Assembly: GCA_018334015.1 (NCBI GenBank)
Contig: JAGXTI010000034.1
Span: forward strand, 62,001 to 126,000
DNA: 64,000 nucleotides
From: Silanimonas sp.
GTDB lineage: Bacteria > Pseudomonadota > Gammaproteobacteria > Xanthomonadales > Xanthomonadaceae
Direction of reading: 5' to 3'
The notes beneath the pieces are model-generated. The model worked only from the letters and a program-made list of their open reading frames with translations, had not been told where the DNA came from and searched no databases. A program made the translations under genes and the position numbers. Of the stretch, positions 18,335 to 28,359 are shown piece by piece. Within the stretch, counting starts at the first letter, position 1, and every line of letters begins with the position of its first letter.

Positions 18335-18427
18335 GCATGGCCGCCTCGATGCTGTCGCAGCCGATGGCTCACGATGCATCAAGTCAGGCCATCACCCTGT
18401 TCCCACGACACCACCGAGTTCCCGACC

Positions 18428-19618
18428 ATGACCCCCAAAATCGTCCTCGCCTTCTCCGGCGGCCTCGACACCAGCTTCTGCGTCCCCTACCTTCAGGAAC
18501 GCGGCTGGGAAGTCCATACCGTGTTCGCCGACACCGGTGGTGTTGACGCCAAGGAGCGCGCCTGGATCGAAGCCCGCGCCCATGAGCTGAAGGTCGCCAG
18601 CCATGTCACCGTGGATGGCGGTCCGGCCATCTGGAACGGATTCGTCAAACCCTTCGTCTGGGCCGGCGAGCCCTACCAGGGCCAGTACCCGCTGCTGGTC
18701 TCTGACCGCTATCTCATCGTCGAAGCGGCACTGAAGCGCTGCGCCGAACTGGGCACGAAGGCCATCGCGCACGGCTGCACCGGCATGGGCAACGACCAGG
18801 TGCGTTTCGACCTCGCGATCAAGGCGCTGGGCGATTACGAGATCGTGGCGCCGATCCGCGAGATCCAGAAGGAGCACCGCGAGGTGCGCGCCTACGAGCA
18901 GGCCTATCTGGAGGCCCGCGGCTTTGCGGTGCGGCCCAAGCAGATGAGCTACACGATCAACGAGAACCTGCTCGGCGTGACCATGAGCGGCGGCGAGATC
19001 GACCGCTGGGAAGCGCCTGGCGAAGGTGCCAAGGGCTGGTGCGCGCCGCGCAGCGCGTGGCCGACCACGCCGCTCGAGCTCACGCTCGGCTTCACCAACG
19101 GCGAAGCAGTGACGCTGAACGGCGAAGCCCTGCCGGGCCACGTGATCCTCGCCCAGCTCAACGCCGCACTCGCAGCCTATGGCGTCGGTCGCGGCCTCTA
19201 CACCGGTGATACGACGATCGGGCTCAAGGGCCGCATCATTTTCGAGGCACCGGGCCTCACCGCACTGCTCACGGCGCATCGTGCGCTGGAAGAAGCCGTG
19301 CTGACCAAGAACCAGAACCGCTTCAAGCCCGAGATCGGCCGCAAGTGGACTGAACTCGTCTACGAAGGCTTCTTCCACGACCCGCTGAAGGCCGACATCG
19401 AAGCCTTTCTCGCCTCCTCGCAGCGCACGGTCAACGGCACGGTGACCCTGCGCACCGAGGGCGGCCGCGTGGATGCGGTGGCCATCTCCTCCAAGCACAT
19501 CCTCAACGCCAAGGGCGCGACCTACGCGCAGGCCGCGGACTGGGGCGTGGCCGAGGCCGAGGGCTTCATCCGCCTGTACGGGATGAGCAGCACGCTGTGG
19601 GCCGAGGTGAACCGGTGA
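18428..19618 (+). CDS. argG: Argininosuccinate synthase
   Basis: ArgG joins citrulline and aspartate using ATP. The 396-residue protein has the P-loop [10 protein letters not shown] at the N-terminus, [17 protein letters not shown] and [10 protein letters not shown]. The ATG at 18428 is chosen because the protein then starts with TPKIVLAF as in the family; an upstream ATG would add 18 unrelated residues. No strong ribosome binding site is seen. Its last codon overlaps the next gene's GTG. Confidence 0.96.
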   Translation: MTPKIVLAFSGGLDTSFCVPYLQERGWEVHTVFADTGGVDAKERAWIEARAHELKVASHVTVDGGPAIWNGFVKPFVWAGEPYQGQYPLLVSDRYLIVEAALKRCAELGTKAIAHGCTGMGNDQVRFDLAIKALGDYEIVAPIREIQKEHREVRAYEQAYLEARGFAVRPKQMSYTINENLLGVTMSGGEIDRWEAPGEGAKGWCAPRSAWPTTPLELTLGFTNGEAVTLNGEALPGHVILAQLNAALAAYGVGRGLYTGDTTIGLKGRIIFEAPGLTALLTAHRALEEAVLTKNQNRFKPEIGRKWTELVYEGFFHDPLKADIEAFLASSQRTVNGTVTLRTEGGRVDAVAISSKHILNAKGATYAQAADWGVAEAEGFIRLYGMSSTLWAEVNR

Positions 19619-20712
19619 GCGAGGCCCTCGCGAGCACGCTGAAGCATCTGGAGACGCTGGTCGGCTTCGACACGCGCAACCCGCCGCGCGCCATCGGCAC
19701 CGGCGGCATGTTCGATTACCTGCAGGCCAAGCTGCCGGGCTTCCGCTTCGAGCTCACCGATTTCGGCGCCGGCGCGGTGGCCCTGCTGGCGGTGCGCGGA
19801 AACCCGAAGCGCGTGTTCAACGTGCATATGGACACCGTGCCGGATTCACCGGCGTGGACGGCCAGCCCGCACGCGCTGCGGGTGACGGCGGAACGCGCGA
19901 TCGGGCTCGGTGCCTGCGACATCAAGAGTGCGGCGGCGGCGATGCTGACCGCAGCGAACGCGACGACAGGCGACGCGGCTTTCCTGTTCACCACCGACGA
20001 AGAAGCCAACGATGCCCGCTGCATTGCCGGTTTTCTGGCCCAGGACCACGGGTTCACCGAAGCCGTCGTCGCCGAGCCCACGAACTGCGAGGCCGTGCTC
20101 GCGCATCGCGGCATCGCCTCGGTGCTGATGAAGTTCCAGGGTCAGGCCGGGCACGCGTCGGCGGCGAACGCTCTGAAGCTTTCGGCCCTGCACCAGGCCA
20201 TCCACTGGGGCGAGGCGGCGCTGGCCTTCGTCGAATCGCAGGCGCACCAGCGCTTCGGCGGCCTGACCGGCCTGCGCTTCAACATCGGCCGCGTGGAAGG
20301 CGGCATCAAGGCCAACATGATCGCGCCGAGCGCCGAAGTGCGCTTTGGATTCCGTCCGCTGCCGTCGATGGACACGGCGCAGCTGCACGCGCACTTCAAG
20401 GGTCTTGCCGACGCCGCTGCGCTCGCGCACTACGAACCGACCTTCTACGGTCCGTCGCTGCCGGCGGGTGACGTGGCGCAGGCCGAGGGCAAGCGCCTCG
20501 CCGCGCGGGATCTGGCTGATGAACTCGGCCTGCCGATCGGCAACGCCGTCGACTTCTGGACGGAAGCCAGCCTGTTCTCGCAGGCCGGCATGACCGCCCT
20601 CGTGTTCGGCCCGGGCGACATCGCCCAGGCCCACACCGCCGACGAGTGGGTCGCGCTCGACCAGCTCAGCACCTACACCGATCATCTGACTCGACTGTTC
20701 TCGCGGCCATGA
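19615..20712 (+). CDS. argE': N-acetylcitrulline deacetylase (ArgE-like, M20 family)
   Basis: This M20-family metallo-deacetylase (365 residues) has the first metal ligand in NVHMDTVPD, the bridging Asp in GACDIKSA, the catalytic Glu-Glu in TTDEEAND, and a dimerisation domain between. Short ArgE-like proteins encoded between argG and argB in xanthomonads deacetylate N-acetylcitrulline rather than acetylornithine. Since an acetylornithine carbamoyltransferase stands at the head of the same operon, that substrate is well supported. The GTG start overlaps the argG stop by four bases. Confidence 0.93.
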   Translation: MSEALASTLKHLETLVGFDTRNPPRAIGTGGMFDYLQAKLPGFRFELTDFGAGAVALLAVRGNPKRVFNVHMDTVPDSPAWTASPHALRVTAERAIGLGACDIKSAAAAMLTAANATTGDAAFLFTTDEEANDARCIAGFLAQDHGFTEAVVAEPTNCEAVLAHRGIASVLMKFQGQAGHASAANALKLSALHQAIHWGEAALAFVESQAHQRFGGLTGLRFNIGRVEGGIKANMIAPSAEVRFGFRPLPSMDTAQLHAHFKGLADAAALAHYEPTFYGPSLPAGDVAQAEGKRLAARDLADELGLPIGNAVDFWTEASLFSQAGMTALVFGPGDIAQAHTADEWVALDQLSTYTDHLTRLFSRP

Positions 20713-22028
20713 CCGACCTGCGCACCACGATCGTCCGCCTGCTCTCCAATATGGCGAGTGCCAAGGAGATCCAGCAGTACCTGAAGCGTTTCAGCTCGGT
20801 GGACGCCGCGCGCTTCGCCGTCGTCAAGGTCGGCGGCGCGATCCTGCGCGACGACATGGAATCGCTGGTGTCCTCGTTGTCCTTCCTGCAGCAGGTGGGC
20901 CTCACCCCCGTGGTCATCCACGGCGCCGGCCCGCAGCTGGACGAGGCGATGGCCACGGCCGGCATCACCAAGCAGACCATCGACGGCCTGCGCGTGACGC
21001 CGCCCGAGGTGCTGGCCGTGGTGCGCCGCGTGCTGGTGCGCGAGAACCTGCGCCTCGTCGATGCCCTGCAGGAGGCCGGTGTGCGCGCGACCTCGATCCA
21101 GACCGGCGTGTTCGAAGCCGAGTTTGTCGATCGCGAGCGACTCGGCCTGGTGGGGGATGTGGTGCGGGTCGAGCGCGACGGTGTGGAGGCCGCGATCCGC
21201 GCCAACTCCATCCCGGTGATCTGCTCGCTCGGCGAGACGATGGACGGCCAGATCGTCAACATCAACGCCGACTGGGCGGCGAACGAACTGGTGAAGACGC
21301 TGCAGCCCTACAAGATCATCTTCCTCACCGGCACGGGCGGCCTGTTGGACGGGGAAGGGCGCCTGATCGACTCGATCAACCTCAGCACCGACCGCGAACG
21401 GCTGATGACCGCCCCCTGGTTGGGGGGTGGCATGCGGCTGAAGATCGAACAGATCGCCGACCTGCTCGATGCGCTGCCGCCGTCCTCGTCGGTGTCGATC
21501 ACCAAGCCTGATGAACTGGCCAAGGAGCTGTTCACGCATCGCGGCTCGGGCACGCTGGTGCGCCGTGGCGAGGCCATCCATGCCCACAGCCGCTGGGCCG
21601 ATCTTGACCTGCCGCGTCTGAGGCAGCTGATCGAATCCGGCTTCGGTCGCGCCCTCACCCCCGACTACTTCGACACCACGCGCCCCTGGCGCATCTACGT
21701 CTCGGCGAACTACCGCGCCGCACTCATCCTGACCGAGGAAAACGGCATTCCGCACCTCGACAAGTTCGCTGTGGCGGACGATGCCAAGGGCGAGGGTCTC
21801 GGCCGCGCCGCCTGGGACGTGATGCGGGCCGAGACGCCGCGGCTGTTCTGGCGTTCGCGCAGCACCAACCCGATCAACGATTTCTACTTCGACCAGTCGG
21901 AAGGCGCGCTCAAGGGCGAGCCGTGGACGGTGTTCTGGTACGGCCTCGAGGGCTTCGACGAGATCCGCTTCGCCGTCGAGCACTGCCGCACCCGGCCGGC
22001 CACCCTGAAACTCGGAGCGGCAGCGTGA
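20709..22028 (+). CDS. argB: Bifunctional N-acetylglutamate kinase/N-acetylglutamate synthase
   Basis: The 439-residue protein fuses an amino acid kinase domain (about 1-290; [38 protein letters not shown]) to a GNAT-like acetyltransferase domain (about 300-439; [20 protein letters not shown] and the acetyl-CoA loop around [14 protein letters not shown]). This is the NAGS-K type known from Xanthomonas and related to vertebrate NAGS. It should carry out the first two steps of arginine synthesis and be the arginine-sensitive control point. No separate argA or argJ is in the window. It overlaps the preceding gene by four bases. Confidence 0.95.
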   Translation: MTDLRTTIVRLLSNMASAKEIQQYLKRFSSVDAARFAVVKVGGAILRDDMESLVSSLSFLQQVGLTPVVIHGAGPQLDEAMATAGITKQTIDGLRVTPPEVLAVVRRVLVRENLRLVDALQEAGVRATSIQTGVFEAEFVDRERLGLVGDVVRVERDGVEAAIRANSIPVICSLGETMDGQIVNINADWAANELVKTLQPYKIIFLTGTGGLLDGEGRLIDSINLSTDRERLMTAPWLGGGMRLKIEQIADLLDALPPSSSVSITKPDELAKELFTHRGSGTLVRRGEAIHAHSRWADLDLPRLRQLIESGFGRALTPDYFDTTRPWRIYVSANYRAALILTEENGIPHLDKFAVADDAKGEGLGRAAWDVMRAETPRLFWRSRSTNPINDFYFDQSEGALKGEPWTVFWYGLEGFDEIRFAVEHCRTRPATLKLGAAA

Positions 22029-22981
22029 GCGTGAAACGGATCGGCCTGGTTGGTGCACGCGGCCATGTCGGCAGCGAGTTGATCCGCCTGCTCGCTGCGC
22101 ATCCGGGCTTCGAGATCGCTTTCGTCTCGTCGCGCGAGCGCGAGGGCCAGCGCCTTGCCGACCACGAGCCGGCCTACGCCGGCGAGCTGCGCTACGTGAA
22201 CTTCGACGCTGCCGCCGTCGCGTCGAGCGGCGTCGATGCCGTGGTGCTGGGCCTGCCGAACGGCTTGGCGCTTCCTTTCGTCGCCGCGATCGATGGCGCT
22301 GAACCGCAGACGGTGGTGGTCGATCTTTCCGCCGATTTCCGCTTCGATCCGGCCTGGGTTTACGGCCTGCCGGAGCGCAGCCGGGCCAAGCTCCGGGGCG
22401 CCACGCGGATCAGCAACCCCGGCTGCTACGCCACTGCGATGCAGCTGGCCCTGCTGCCGGTGCTCGATCTGCTCGACGGCCCGGCGCAGTGCTTCGGGGT
22501 CTCCGGCTACAGCGGTGCCGGCACCACGCCGAGCGACAAGAACAACCCTGCCAAGCTGCACGACAACCTGATGCCCTATGCGCTGGTGGGCCACGTGCAC
22601 GAGCGCGAGGTGACCCGGCACCTGGGTCATCCGGTCGAGTTCATGCCGCATGTCGCACCGTATTTCCGCGGCATCACGATGACGGTGAACGCGTACCTGC
22701 GCGAGCCGGTCGCGCTCGATGCGATTCGCGCACGCTACGCCCACGCCTACGCTGATGAGCCGCTGCTGCGCTTGCTCGATGCGGCGCCGTGGGTGTCGGG
22801 CATCACCGGTCGCCACGGCGTCGAGATCGGCGGTTTCACCCTTTCCGAGGATGGTCGCCGGCTCGTCCTCGTCGCCACGCTCGACAATCTGCTGAAGGGC
22901 GCGGCAACGCAGGCCCTGCAGAACCTCAACCTCGCCTTCGGCCTGCCGGAGTCGATGGGTCTCGCGATGGAGCACGCATGA
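22025..22981 (+). CDS. argC: N-acetyl-gamma-glutamyl-phosphate reductase
   Basis: ArgC reduces N-acetylglutamyl phosphate to the semialdehyde with NADPH. The 318-residue protein has the nucleotide fold [19 protein letters not shown], the catalytic cysteine in [11 protein letters not shown] (about residue 134), and [14 protein letters not shown]. The GTG at 22025 overlaps the previous stop; a GTG at 22031 is a possible alternative two codons later. The acetylornithine aminotransferase argD, needed for the next step, is not in the window. Confidence 0.95.
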   Translation: MSVKRIGLVGARGHVGSELIRLLAAHPGFEIAFVSSREREGQRLADHEPAYAGELRYVNFDAAAVASSGVDAVVLGLPNGLALPFVAAIDGAEPQTVVVDLSADFRFDPAWVYGLPERSRAKLRGATRISNPGCYATAMQLALLPVLDLLDGPAQCFGVSGYSGAGTTPSDKNNPAKLHDNLMPYALVGHVHEREVTRHLGHPVEFMPHVAPYFRGITMTVNAYLREPVALDAIRARYAHAYADEPLLRLLDAAPWVSGITGRHGVEIGGFTLSEDGRRLVLVATLDNLLKGAATQALQNLNLAFGLPESMGLAMEHA

Positions 22982-24273
22982 ACACCCCCTTGTGGGCCAA
23001 GCCCGGTATCGACATCGACGCCGACATCCAGCGTTTCCTTGCCGGTGACGATGTCATCCTCGACCGCGAGTTCATCCGCTGCGACATCGAGGCCAGTGCC
23101 GCCCACGCCGAAGGCCTGCAGCGCATCGGCCTGCTGACGCAGGATGAGCTGAGCGCGCTCTTGCAGGGCCTTGCCGCGCTGGACGCGGAACTGGCGGACG
23201 GACGTTATGTGCTGGATGCCCCGCACGAGGACATGCATTCGGCGATCGAGGCTCGATTGATCGAGGAGCTGGGTGAGGTCGGCAAGAAGATCCATGCCGG
23301 CCGCAGCCGCAACGACCAGGTGCTGGTCGCCACGCGGCTCTGGCTGCGGCGCCGTTTGCAGGAGGCCGCCGGGCTGTGCCGGGCCGCTGCGATCATCGCT
23401 CTCGATCGTGCCGCGGCCGAGGCCCTGTTGCCCCTGCCGGGCTACACCCACCTGCAGCGGGCGATGGTCAGCAGTGCCGGCATGTGGTGGGCAGGTTTCG
23501 CCGAAGGCTTCCTCGACGATATCGAGCGCCTGCAGGCGACGGCGCACTGGATCGACGCCAACCCGCTCGGTTCGGCAGCCGGCTACGGTGTGAACTTGCC
23601 GCTGGACCGCGAGCACAGCACCCGCGCGCTGGGCTTTGGGCGCCTGCAGGTGGCGGCCACCGCCGCCCAGCTCTCGCGCGGCAAGTTCGAACTGGCGGCC
23701 TTGGAGGCGCTGGGCTCGGCCCTGCTCGATCTGCGCCGGCTGGCCTGGGACCTTTCGCTGTTCACCAGCGCCGAGTTCGGTTTCGTGCGGCTCCCGGACC
23801 GCTACACCACCGGCAGTTCGCTGATGCCGAACAAGCGCAACCCCGATGCCATCGAGCTGATGCGCGGCGTCTACGCCTCGGTGGCGGCGGCCAAGACCGA
23901 GATCGAGCACCTGCTCTCGCTGCCTTCCGGTTACCACCGCGATCTGCAATTCACCAAGGGCGCGCTGGTGCATGGTTTTGGCCGCGGTCTCGCGGCGCTT
24001 GGCCTGTTGCCCGGATTGCTGCGCGAGCTGGTCTGGGTGCCGGAGCGGATGGCGGCGGCGATCGAGCCCTCAATGTTCGCCACCGATCTTGCGGTGGAGC
24101 TCACGCGGGCCGGTCGGCCATTCCGCGACGCTTACCGCGATGCCGCCGATCCGGCGCGCTGGGCCGAACGCGACCCGCAGGCCAGCCTGGCCGAACGCCG
24201 TTCACCGGGCGCGGCGGCCGATCTGCGCCTCGACCTCCTGCACGCGCGCCTGCAAGAACTCATGCCCGACTGA
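22978..24273 (+). CDS. argH: Argininosuccinate lyase
   Basis: ArgH splits argininosuccinate into arginine and fumarate, the last step. The 431-residue protein shows [32 protein letters not shown] and the fumarase-superfamily signature [12 protein letters not shown] (about 279-290). It begins with an ATG overlapping the argC stop and ends the operon; in Xanthomonas proB and proA follow argH, but here an opposing small gene and a tRNA follow. Confidence 0.96.
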   Translation: MNTPLWAKPGIDIDADIQRFLAGDDVILDREFIRCDIEASAAHAEGLQRIGLLTQDELSALLQGLAALDAELADGRYVLDAPHEDMHSAIEARLIEELGEVGKKIHAGRSRNDQVLVATRLWLRRRLQEAAGLCRAAAIIALDRAAAEALLPLPGYTHLQRAMVSSAGMWWAGFAEGFLDDIERLQATAHWIDANPLGSAAGYGVNLPLDREHSTRALGFGRLQVAATAAQLSRGKFELAALEALGSALLDLRRLAWDLSLFTSAEFGFVRLPDRYTTGSSLMPNKRNPDAIELMRGVYASVAAAKTEIEHLLSLPSGYHRDLQFTKGALVHGFGRGLAALGLLPGLLRELVWVPERMAAAIEPSMFATDLAVELTRAGRPFRDAYRDAADPARWAERDPQASLAERRSPGAAADLRLDLLHARLQELMPD

Positions 24274-24283
24274 TCAGGGCGGC

Positions 24284-24715
24284 TCAGCCGAAGGCGCTTG
24301 GCTCACGCGGGCCGGCGCGCCGACTCTCCAGCGCATCCCGCACCCGGTTCATGGCCTCGCCGATGTGGTCGTGTGCCGGAGGCTCGGTCTTGACTGCGGG
24401 CGTGCCGAGTCCGAGCGCCGCCTGCAGGTCGGCATAGCCGGCCTGCGCCGGCAACTGGTTGAGGGCAGCGATGATGCGGTTGACAGCATCGATCGTCGGT
24501 TGCAATTCGCTGGCCCGACGGCGGGCTAAGTCCAGATTGCCGCCCAGCGCCTGCACCAGCGATGCCCAGGGCGAGGCGCCTGCGGTGGGACCCGCCAGAA
24601 CCGCCACCCAGCGTTCAGCGTCATGCCAACTGCTCCGGGGGTCGATCCGGCCGCGCAGGGAAATCTCGTGGACCGCCACCGGGGCCAGTGGGACCAGCGG
24701 GGTGTGGGCCATCAT
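24284..24715 (-). CDS. Hypothetical protein, 143 residues, with strong ribosome binding site
   Basis: I do not recognise this protein. It is soluble, without signal peptide or membrane segment, rich in Ala, Leu and Arg, and probably helical in its middle part (NLDLARRRASELQPTIDAV). It looks real because GGAGG (complement of 24721-24725) stands five bases before the double ATG at 24715/24712, and because a perfect TGTGA-N6-TCACA palindrome lies 31 bases upstream of its start. It faces argH and lies between the arg operon and tRNA-Pro. Confidence 0.6.
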   Translation of the reverse strand: MMAHTPLVPLAPVAVHEISLRGRIDPRSSWHDAERWVAVLAGPTAGASPWASLVQALGGNLDLARRRASELQPTIDAVNRIIAALNQLPAQAGYADLQAALGLGTPAVKTEPPAHDHIGEAMNRVRDALESRRAGPREPSAFG

Positions 24716-24740
24716 CCATGCCTCCGTATGTCAAGACCAG

Positions 24741-24766
24741 CAAAGTGTGAACTGTCTCACACTTTG
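24741..24766. promoter_or_regulatory. Perfect CRP/Clp-type palindrome
   Basis: Ten-base arms CAAAGTGTGA (24741-24750) and TCACACTTTG (24757-24766) are separated by ACTGTC. The core TGTGA-N6-TCACA at 24746-24761 matches the CRP consensus, also used by the CRP-like protein Clp of xanthomonads. The position, 26-51 bases upstream of the leftward small gene, implies overlap with its promoter and hence possibly repression. It could also form a 10-base RNA hairpin. Confidence 0.6.
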
Positions 24767-24792
24767 TTGCGCTGCGGGTGAAGGTTGGGCCG

Positions 24793-24826
24793 AAAACGAC
24801 AAAGCCCGCCGGAGGGCGGGCTTTGT
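24793..24826 (-). terminator. Intrinsic terminator of the tRNA-Pro gene
   Basis: A 12-base perfect stem (24799-24810 with 24815-24826) and the four-base loop GGAG, followed in the leftward direction by CGTTTTCGG. It lies 12 bases after the tRNA's 3' end. Confidence 0.85.
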
Positions 24827-24837
24827 GATGCTGCGAT

Positions 24838-24914
24838 TGGTCGGGGAGACAGGATTTGAACCTGCGACTTCTACGTCCCGAACGTAGCGCTCTACCAGGC
24901 TGAGCTACACCCCG
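24838..24914 (-). tRNA. proK-like: tRNA-Pro, anticodon CGG
   Basis: Read leftward, the gene starts CGGGGTGTAGCTCAGC and ends with CCCCGACCA, so CCA is encoded. The anticodon stem CTACG/CGTAG closes the loop TTCGGGA, giving anticodon CGG, and the T loop is GGTTCAAATCC. The acceptor stem has one mismatch (position 6-67). Length 77. It reads proline codon CCG, which is frequent in this GC-rich DNA. Confidence 0.96.
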
Positions 24915-24927
24915 ACGGGAGCCCATT

Positions 24928-24956
24928 AGAGTAGTCCGTGAAGCTGTGCTTGGCAA
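24928..24956 (-). promoter_or_regulatory. Promoter of tRNA-Pro
   Basis: Read leftward, TTGCCA (complement of 24951-24956), a 17-base spacer and TACTCT (complement of 24928-24933) form a sigma70-type promoter. Transcription would start several bases before the tRNA 5' end, and a GC-rich discriminator fits a stringently controlled tRNA gene. Confidence 0.6.
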
Positions 24957-25051
24957 GCCTTGGCGCGGGCCGCGCCGCGCCATCCGGGCATTCTGCGAGA
25001 ATGCCGGGCTGCCGCCATCCCCATGGCCGTTCTAGCCCGGAGAAGCCCCGC

Positions 25052-26431
25052 GTGATCAAACCCCGCACCCCGCCCGGTGTCCTCGAGCTGTTGCCGCGCG
25101 AGCAGATCGCTTTCCAGCGCATGCTTGACGTGATCCGCCGCAACTACGAACGCTTCGGATTCCTGCCGGTCGAAACACCGGTGTTCGAGCTGACGGACGT
25201 GCTGCTGACCAAGAGCGGTGGCGAGACCGAGCGGCAGGTGTACTTCGCGCAATCGACCGGCGCACTCGAGAAGAAGGATGACGGCCTGCCGGAACTGGCG
25301 CTGCGCTTCGACCTCACCGTGCCGCTGGCCCGCTATGTGGCCGAACATGAGCACGAGCTGGCGTTCCCGTTCCGCCGCTACCAGATGCAGCGCGTGTATC
25401 GCGGCGAGCGTCAGCAGCGCGGCCGCTTCCGCGAGTTCTACCAGTGCGACATCGACGTGATCGGCAAGGACGCGCTGTCGGTGCGCTTCGATGCCGAGAT
25501 GCCGGCGGTGATCCATGCCGTGTTCAGCGAGCTCGGCATCGGCCAATTCACCATCCAGATGAACAACCGCAAGCTGATGCGCGGCTTCTTCGAGCGCCTC
25601 GGTGTGGTCGACACCACGCTGCAGATGGCGGTGCTGCGCGAGGTCGACAAGATCGACAAGCGCGGGGTGGATGCCGTGCGCGACACGCTGGCCGGCGAGG
25701 GCTTTGGCCTGTCGGCCGAGACGGTCGCGAAGATCCTCGCTTTCGTTTCGGTGCGCTCGACGAGCCATGCCGATGCCCTGGCCCAACTCGATGCGCTGGG
25801 CGGCGGCAATGCCACGTTGGAGCAGGGCGTGGCCGAGCTGCGCGAGGTGCTGGCGCTGGTGAAGGCGCTGGGCGTGCCCGAGGCCGACTACGCCATCAAC
25901 TTCTCGATCGCCCGCGGCCTCGACTACTACACCGGCACCGTCTACGAGACCACGCTCGATGCGCATCCGCAGATCGGCTCGGTCTGCTCGGGCGGCCGCT
26001 ACGACAACCTCGCCAGCCACTACACCAAATCGCACCTGCCCGGCGTGGGCATCTCGATCGGCGTGACCCGGCTGTTCTGGCAGCTGCGCGAGGCCGGGCT
26101 GGTGGGCAGTGCCGAGAGCAGCGTCGAGTGCCTGGTGGCACTGATGGACGACGCGGCCCTGGACGACGCGCTGGCGCTGGGCAACCGGCTGCGTGCCGGT
26201 GGCATCAACACCGAGGTGCAGCTGGAGGCGAAAAAACTCGCCAAGCAGTTCCAGTACGCCGACCGCGCCGGCATCCGCTTCGTGCTGCTGCGTGGCGAGG
26301 ACGAGCGCGCCACGGGCACGGTGGCGGTCAAGGACCTGCGCCGCAACGAGCAGTTCGCTGTGGCGGAAACCGAACTGGTCGCCGCACTGAAGGTCGAACT
26401 GGCGCAGCAGCGCGCACTGGCGGGGCGCTGA
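25052..26431 (+). CDS. hisS: Histidyl-tRNA synthetase
   Basis: This class II synthetase of 459 residues charges tRNA-His. It contains RQVYFAQS and [13 protein letters not shown] of motif 2, the [12 protein letters not shown] segment, the histidine A motif [20 protein letters not shown], and a C-terminal anticodon-binding domain with [21 protein letters not shown] at 25052 is chosen because GGAGAAG lies just upstream and the product starts with IKPRTPPGV as expected. A histidine-ammonia-lyase-like gene follows after one base. Confidence 0.95.
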   Translation: MIKPRTPPGVLELLPREQIAFQRMLDVIRRNYERFGFLPVETPVFELTDVLLTKSGGETERQVYFAQSTGALEKKDDGLPELALRFDLTVPLARYVAEHEHELAFPFRRYQMQRVYRGERQQRGRFREFYQCDIDVIGKDALSVRFDAEMPAVIHAVFSELGIGQFTIQMNNRKLMRGFFERLGVVDTTLQMAVLREVDKIDKRGVDAVRDTLAGEGFGLSAETVAKILAFVSVRSTSHADALAQLDALGGGNATLEQGVAELREVLALVKALGVPEADYAINFSIARGLDYYTGTVYETTLDAHPQIGSVCSGGRYDNLASHYTKSHLPGVGISIGVTRLFWQLREAGLVGSAESSVECLVALMDDAALDDALALGNRLRAGGINTEVQLEAKKLAKQFQYADRAGIRFVLLRGEDERATGTVAVKDLRRNEQFAVAETELVAALKVELAQQRALAGR

Positions 26432-26432
26432 G

Positions 26433-28307
26433 ATGACTCGATCGACCTCGCCGGTCCATCTGGACGGCGCTTCGCTGAGCCGGCAACAGGTGATCGCCGT
26501 CGCCCGCGGGGCGGGCGTTGTGCTCGATCCGGCGCAGCTCCTGCGCGTGCAGCGCACCGCCGATTTCCTGGCCGAACAGGTGCGGAAACAGGAACCGCTG
26601 TACGGCGTCTCCACCGGATTTGGAAGCAATGCCGACCGCCTGCTCGGTGCGCATCGCCTGCGTGGCGATCAGGGTGCGCAAACGAGCCTGCACGAAGAAC
26701 TGCAGGAGAACCTGATCACCACGCACGCGGTCTGCATCGGCGAGCCCTTCGCCGAGGACGTGGTGCGGGCGATGCTGGTGATCCGCATCAACACCCTGAT
26801 GAAGGGCCACTCCGGGGTGCGCGCCAGCACACTCGAAGCCTACGCGGCGATGCTCAATGCCGGCATCGTGCCGGTGGTGCCCAAGCTCGGCTCGGTCGGT
26901 GCCAGCGGCGATCTGGCACCGCTTTCGCACTTGGCCATCGTGCTGCTGGGGCAGGGCGAGGCCTTCTTCCGCGGTGAGCGACTGCCCGGCGGCGAAGCCC
27001 TGAAGCGCGCCGGTCTGGAACCGATCCGGCTGTCGTACAAGGAAGGCTTGGCCCTGAACAACGGCACCGCGCAGATGCTGGCCACCGCCGTGCTCTGCGC
27101 CGAACGGCTGGAGAAGCTGGTCGATCTCGCCGACCGCTGCGCGGCCATGACGATCGAGGCCTTCGCCGGCCGCCGTCGCGCCTTCGACGCCCATGTGCAC
27201 GCGCTGCGTCCGCACCCGGGGCAGGTGGCCAGCGCCGCCAAGCTGCAAGCCCTGCTCGAGGACTCGACGCTGGCCGACATCGCCTACCACCTGGTGCCCA
27301 AGGCGCTGCCCTGGCGGCCCTCGAGCTGGCCGAATGCCGAACTCGCCGCGCTGCGCTTCGACATCGGCTGGGACTGGGTGCCGGCCGACCAGCGCCATGG
27401 CCGCGAACGCTTCTACGAACGCTTCAAGCCTTTCCGCGGCGGCAAGAAACACCAGCCGCAGGACAGCTACAGCCTGCGCTGCGTGCCGCAGGTGCACGGT
27501 GCGGTGCGCGATGCACTGGCCCAGTTGCAGCGCGTCATCGATGTCGAACTCAATGCCGTCACCGACAACCCGCTGGTGTTCCCCGATCTGGTGGGCGCCC
27601 GCTTCGTCGAGGACCAGGTGGTTTCCGCCGGCCACTTCCACGGCATGCCGATCGCGCTGGCGATGAGCTATGTCAAGGCCGCCATCCCGGTGCTGGCCTC
27701 GATCTCGGAGCGCCGGCTCAACAAGCTGCTCGACCCGGCCACCAACGACGGCCTGCCGGCTTTCCTGATCGGCAACGAGGACGGCACCGAGTCCGGGCTG
27801 ATGATCGTGCAATACACCGCCGCGGCCATCGTCAACGACCTCGCCTCGCGGGCGCATCCGGCCACCGTCTACTCGGTGCCGACCAGCGCCAACGCCGAGG
27901 ATCACGTTTCGATGGGCGCCAACGAAGGCCGCCATGTGCTCGACATGAGCGCCGATCTTGGCAAGGTGCTGGCGCTGGAGCTGATGACCGCCGCACAGGC
28001 GCTGGATTTCCGCCGTGACATGATCGAAGCCGCACGCCGGCTCGCCCGCGAGGCCGACCTCGCCACCTTCGCGGCCAAGGTGGGCAAGGCACCGCCCGAT
28101 CCGCACCCGCAGCGCCCGCAGTTCCTCGCCGAGTGCGAGGCCTTGCGCGCCGAACTGGCCGCGGCAGCGGCGTTCCGGCCCGGCAGCGGCGTGGCGGCAC
28201 TGCACGCCGACTTCCGCCGGCAGGTGGCCTTTCTCGGCACCGACCGCGCGCTCGATGGCGATGTCGCCGCCGCCGTGCGTTTCGTCGAGGACTGGCTGGC
28301 CGCCTGA
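26433..28307 (+). CDS. hutH: Histidine ammonia-lyase-like MIO enzyme, enlarged
   Basis: The enzyme belongs to the aromatic amino acid lyase family. Ala157-Ser158-Gly159 in GSVGASGDLAPLSHL forms the MIO cofactor; YGVSTGFGSN carries the catalytic Tyr. A His in NLITTHAVCIG and a Glu in TSANAEDHVSMG match the His/Glu pair that marks histidine lyases. It is 624 residues against about 510 for typical HutH. The excess includes a segment at about 286-342, rich in Trp, Arg and Lys, before QDSYSLRC, and a longer C-terminus. No hutU, hutI or hutG is nearby. Histidine is the most likely substrate, but tyrosine or phenylalanine is possible. Confidence 0.8.
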   Translation: MTRSTSPVHLDGASLSRQQVIAVARGAGVVLDPAQLLRVQRTADFLAEQVRKQEPLYGVSTGFGSNADRLLGAHRLRGDQGAQTSLHEELQENLITTHAVCIGEPFAEDVVRAMLVIRINTLMKGHSGVRASTLEAYAAMLNAGIVPVVPKLGSVGASGDLAPLSHLAIVLLGQGEAFFRGERLPGGEALKRAGLEPIRLSYKEGLALNNGTAQMLATAVLCAERLEKLVDLADRCAAMTIEAFAGRRRAFDAHVHALRPHPGQVASAAKLQALLEDSTLADIAYHLVPKALPWRPSSWPNAELAALRFDIGWDWVPADQRHGRERFYERFKPFRGGKKHQPQDSYSLRCVPQVHGAVRDALAQLQRVIDVELNAVTDNPLVFPDLVGARFVEDQVVSAGHFHGMPIALAMSYVKAAIPVLASISERRLNKLLDPATNDGLPAFLIGNEDGTESGLMIVQYTAAAIVNDLASRAHPATVYSVPTSANAEDHVSMGANEGRHVLDMSADLGKVLALELMTAAQALDFRRDMIEAARRLAREADLATFAAKVGKAPPDPHPQRPQFLAECEALRAELAAAAAFRPGSGVAALHADFRRQVAFLGTDRALDGDVAAAVRFVEDWLAA

Positions 28308-28319
28308 TCGCAGGGCACT

Positions 28320-28341
28320 GCGGCGCCTGCGGGGGCGCCGC
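28320..28341. terminator. Hairpin between convergent genes
   Basis: GCGGCGCC (28320-28327) pairs with GGCGCCGC (28334-28341) across six bases, in the 52-base gap between the lyase and the sugar dehydrogenase gene. Without a T tract it is only a possible bidirectional terminator. Confidence 0.4.
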
Positions 28342-28359
28342 GAGCGCGCCGACCGCTAC

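Noticed and set aside
24621-24983. Leftward 120-codon frame through tRNA-Pro
   Set aside because: It runs across the tRNA and its terminator and has no homology; the tRNA explains the sequence.
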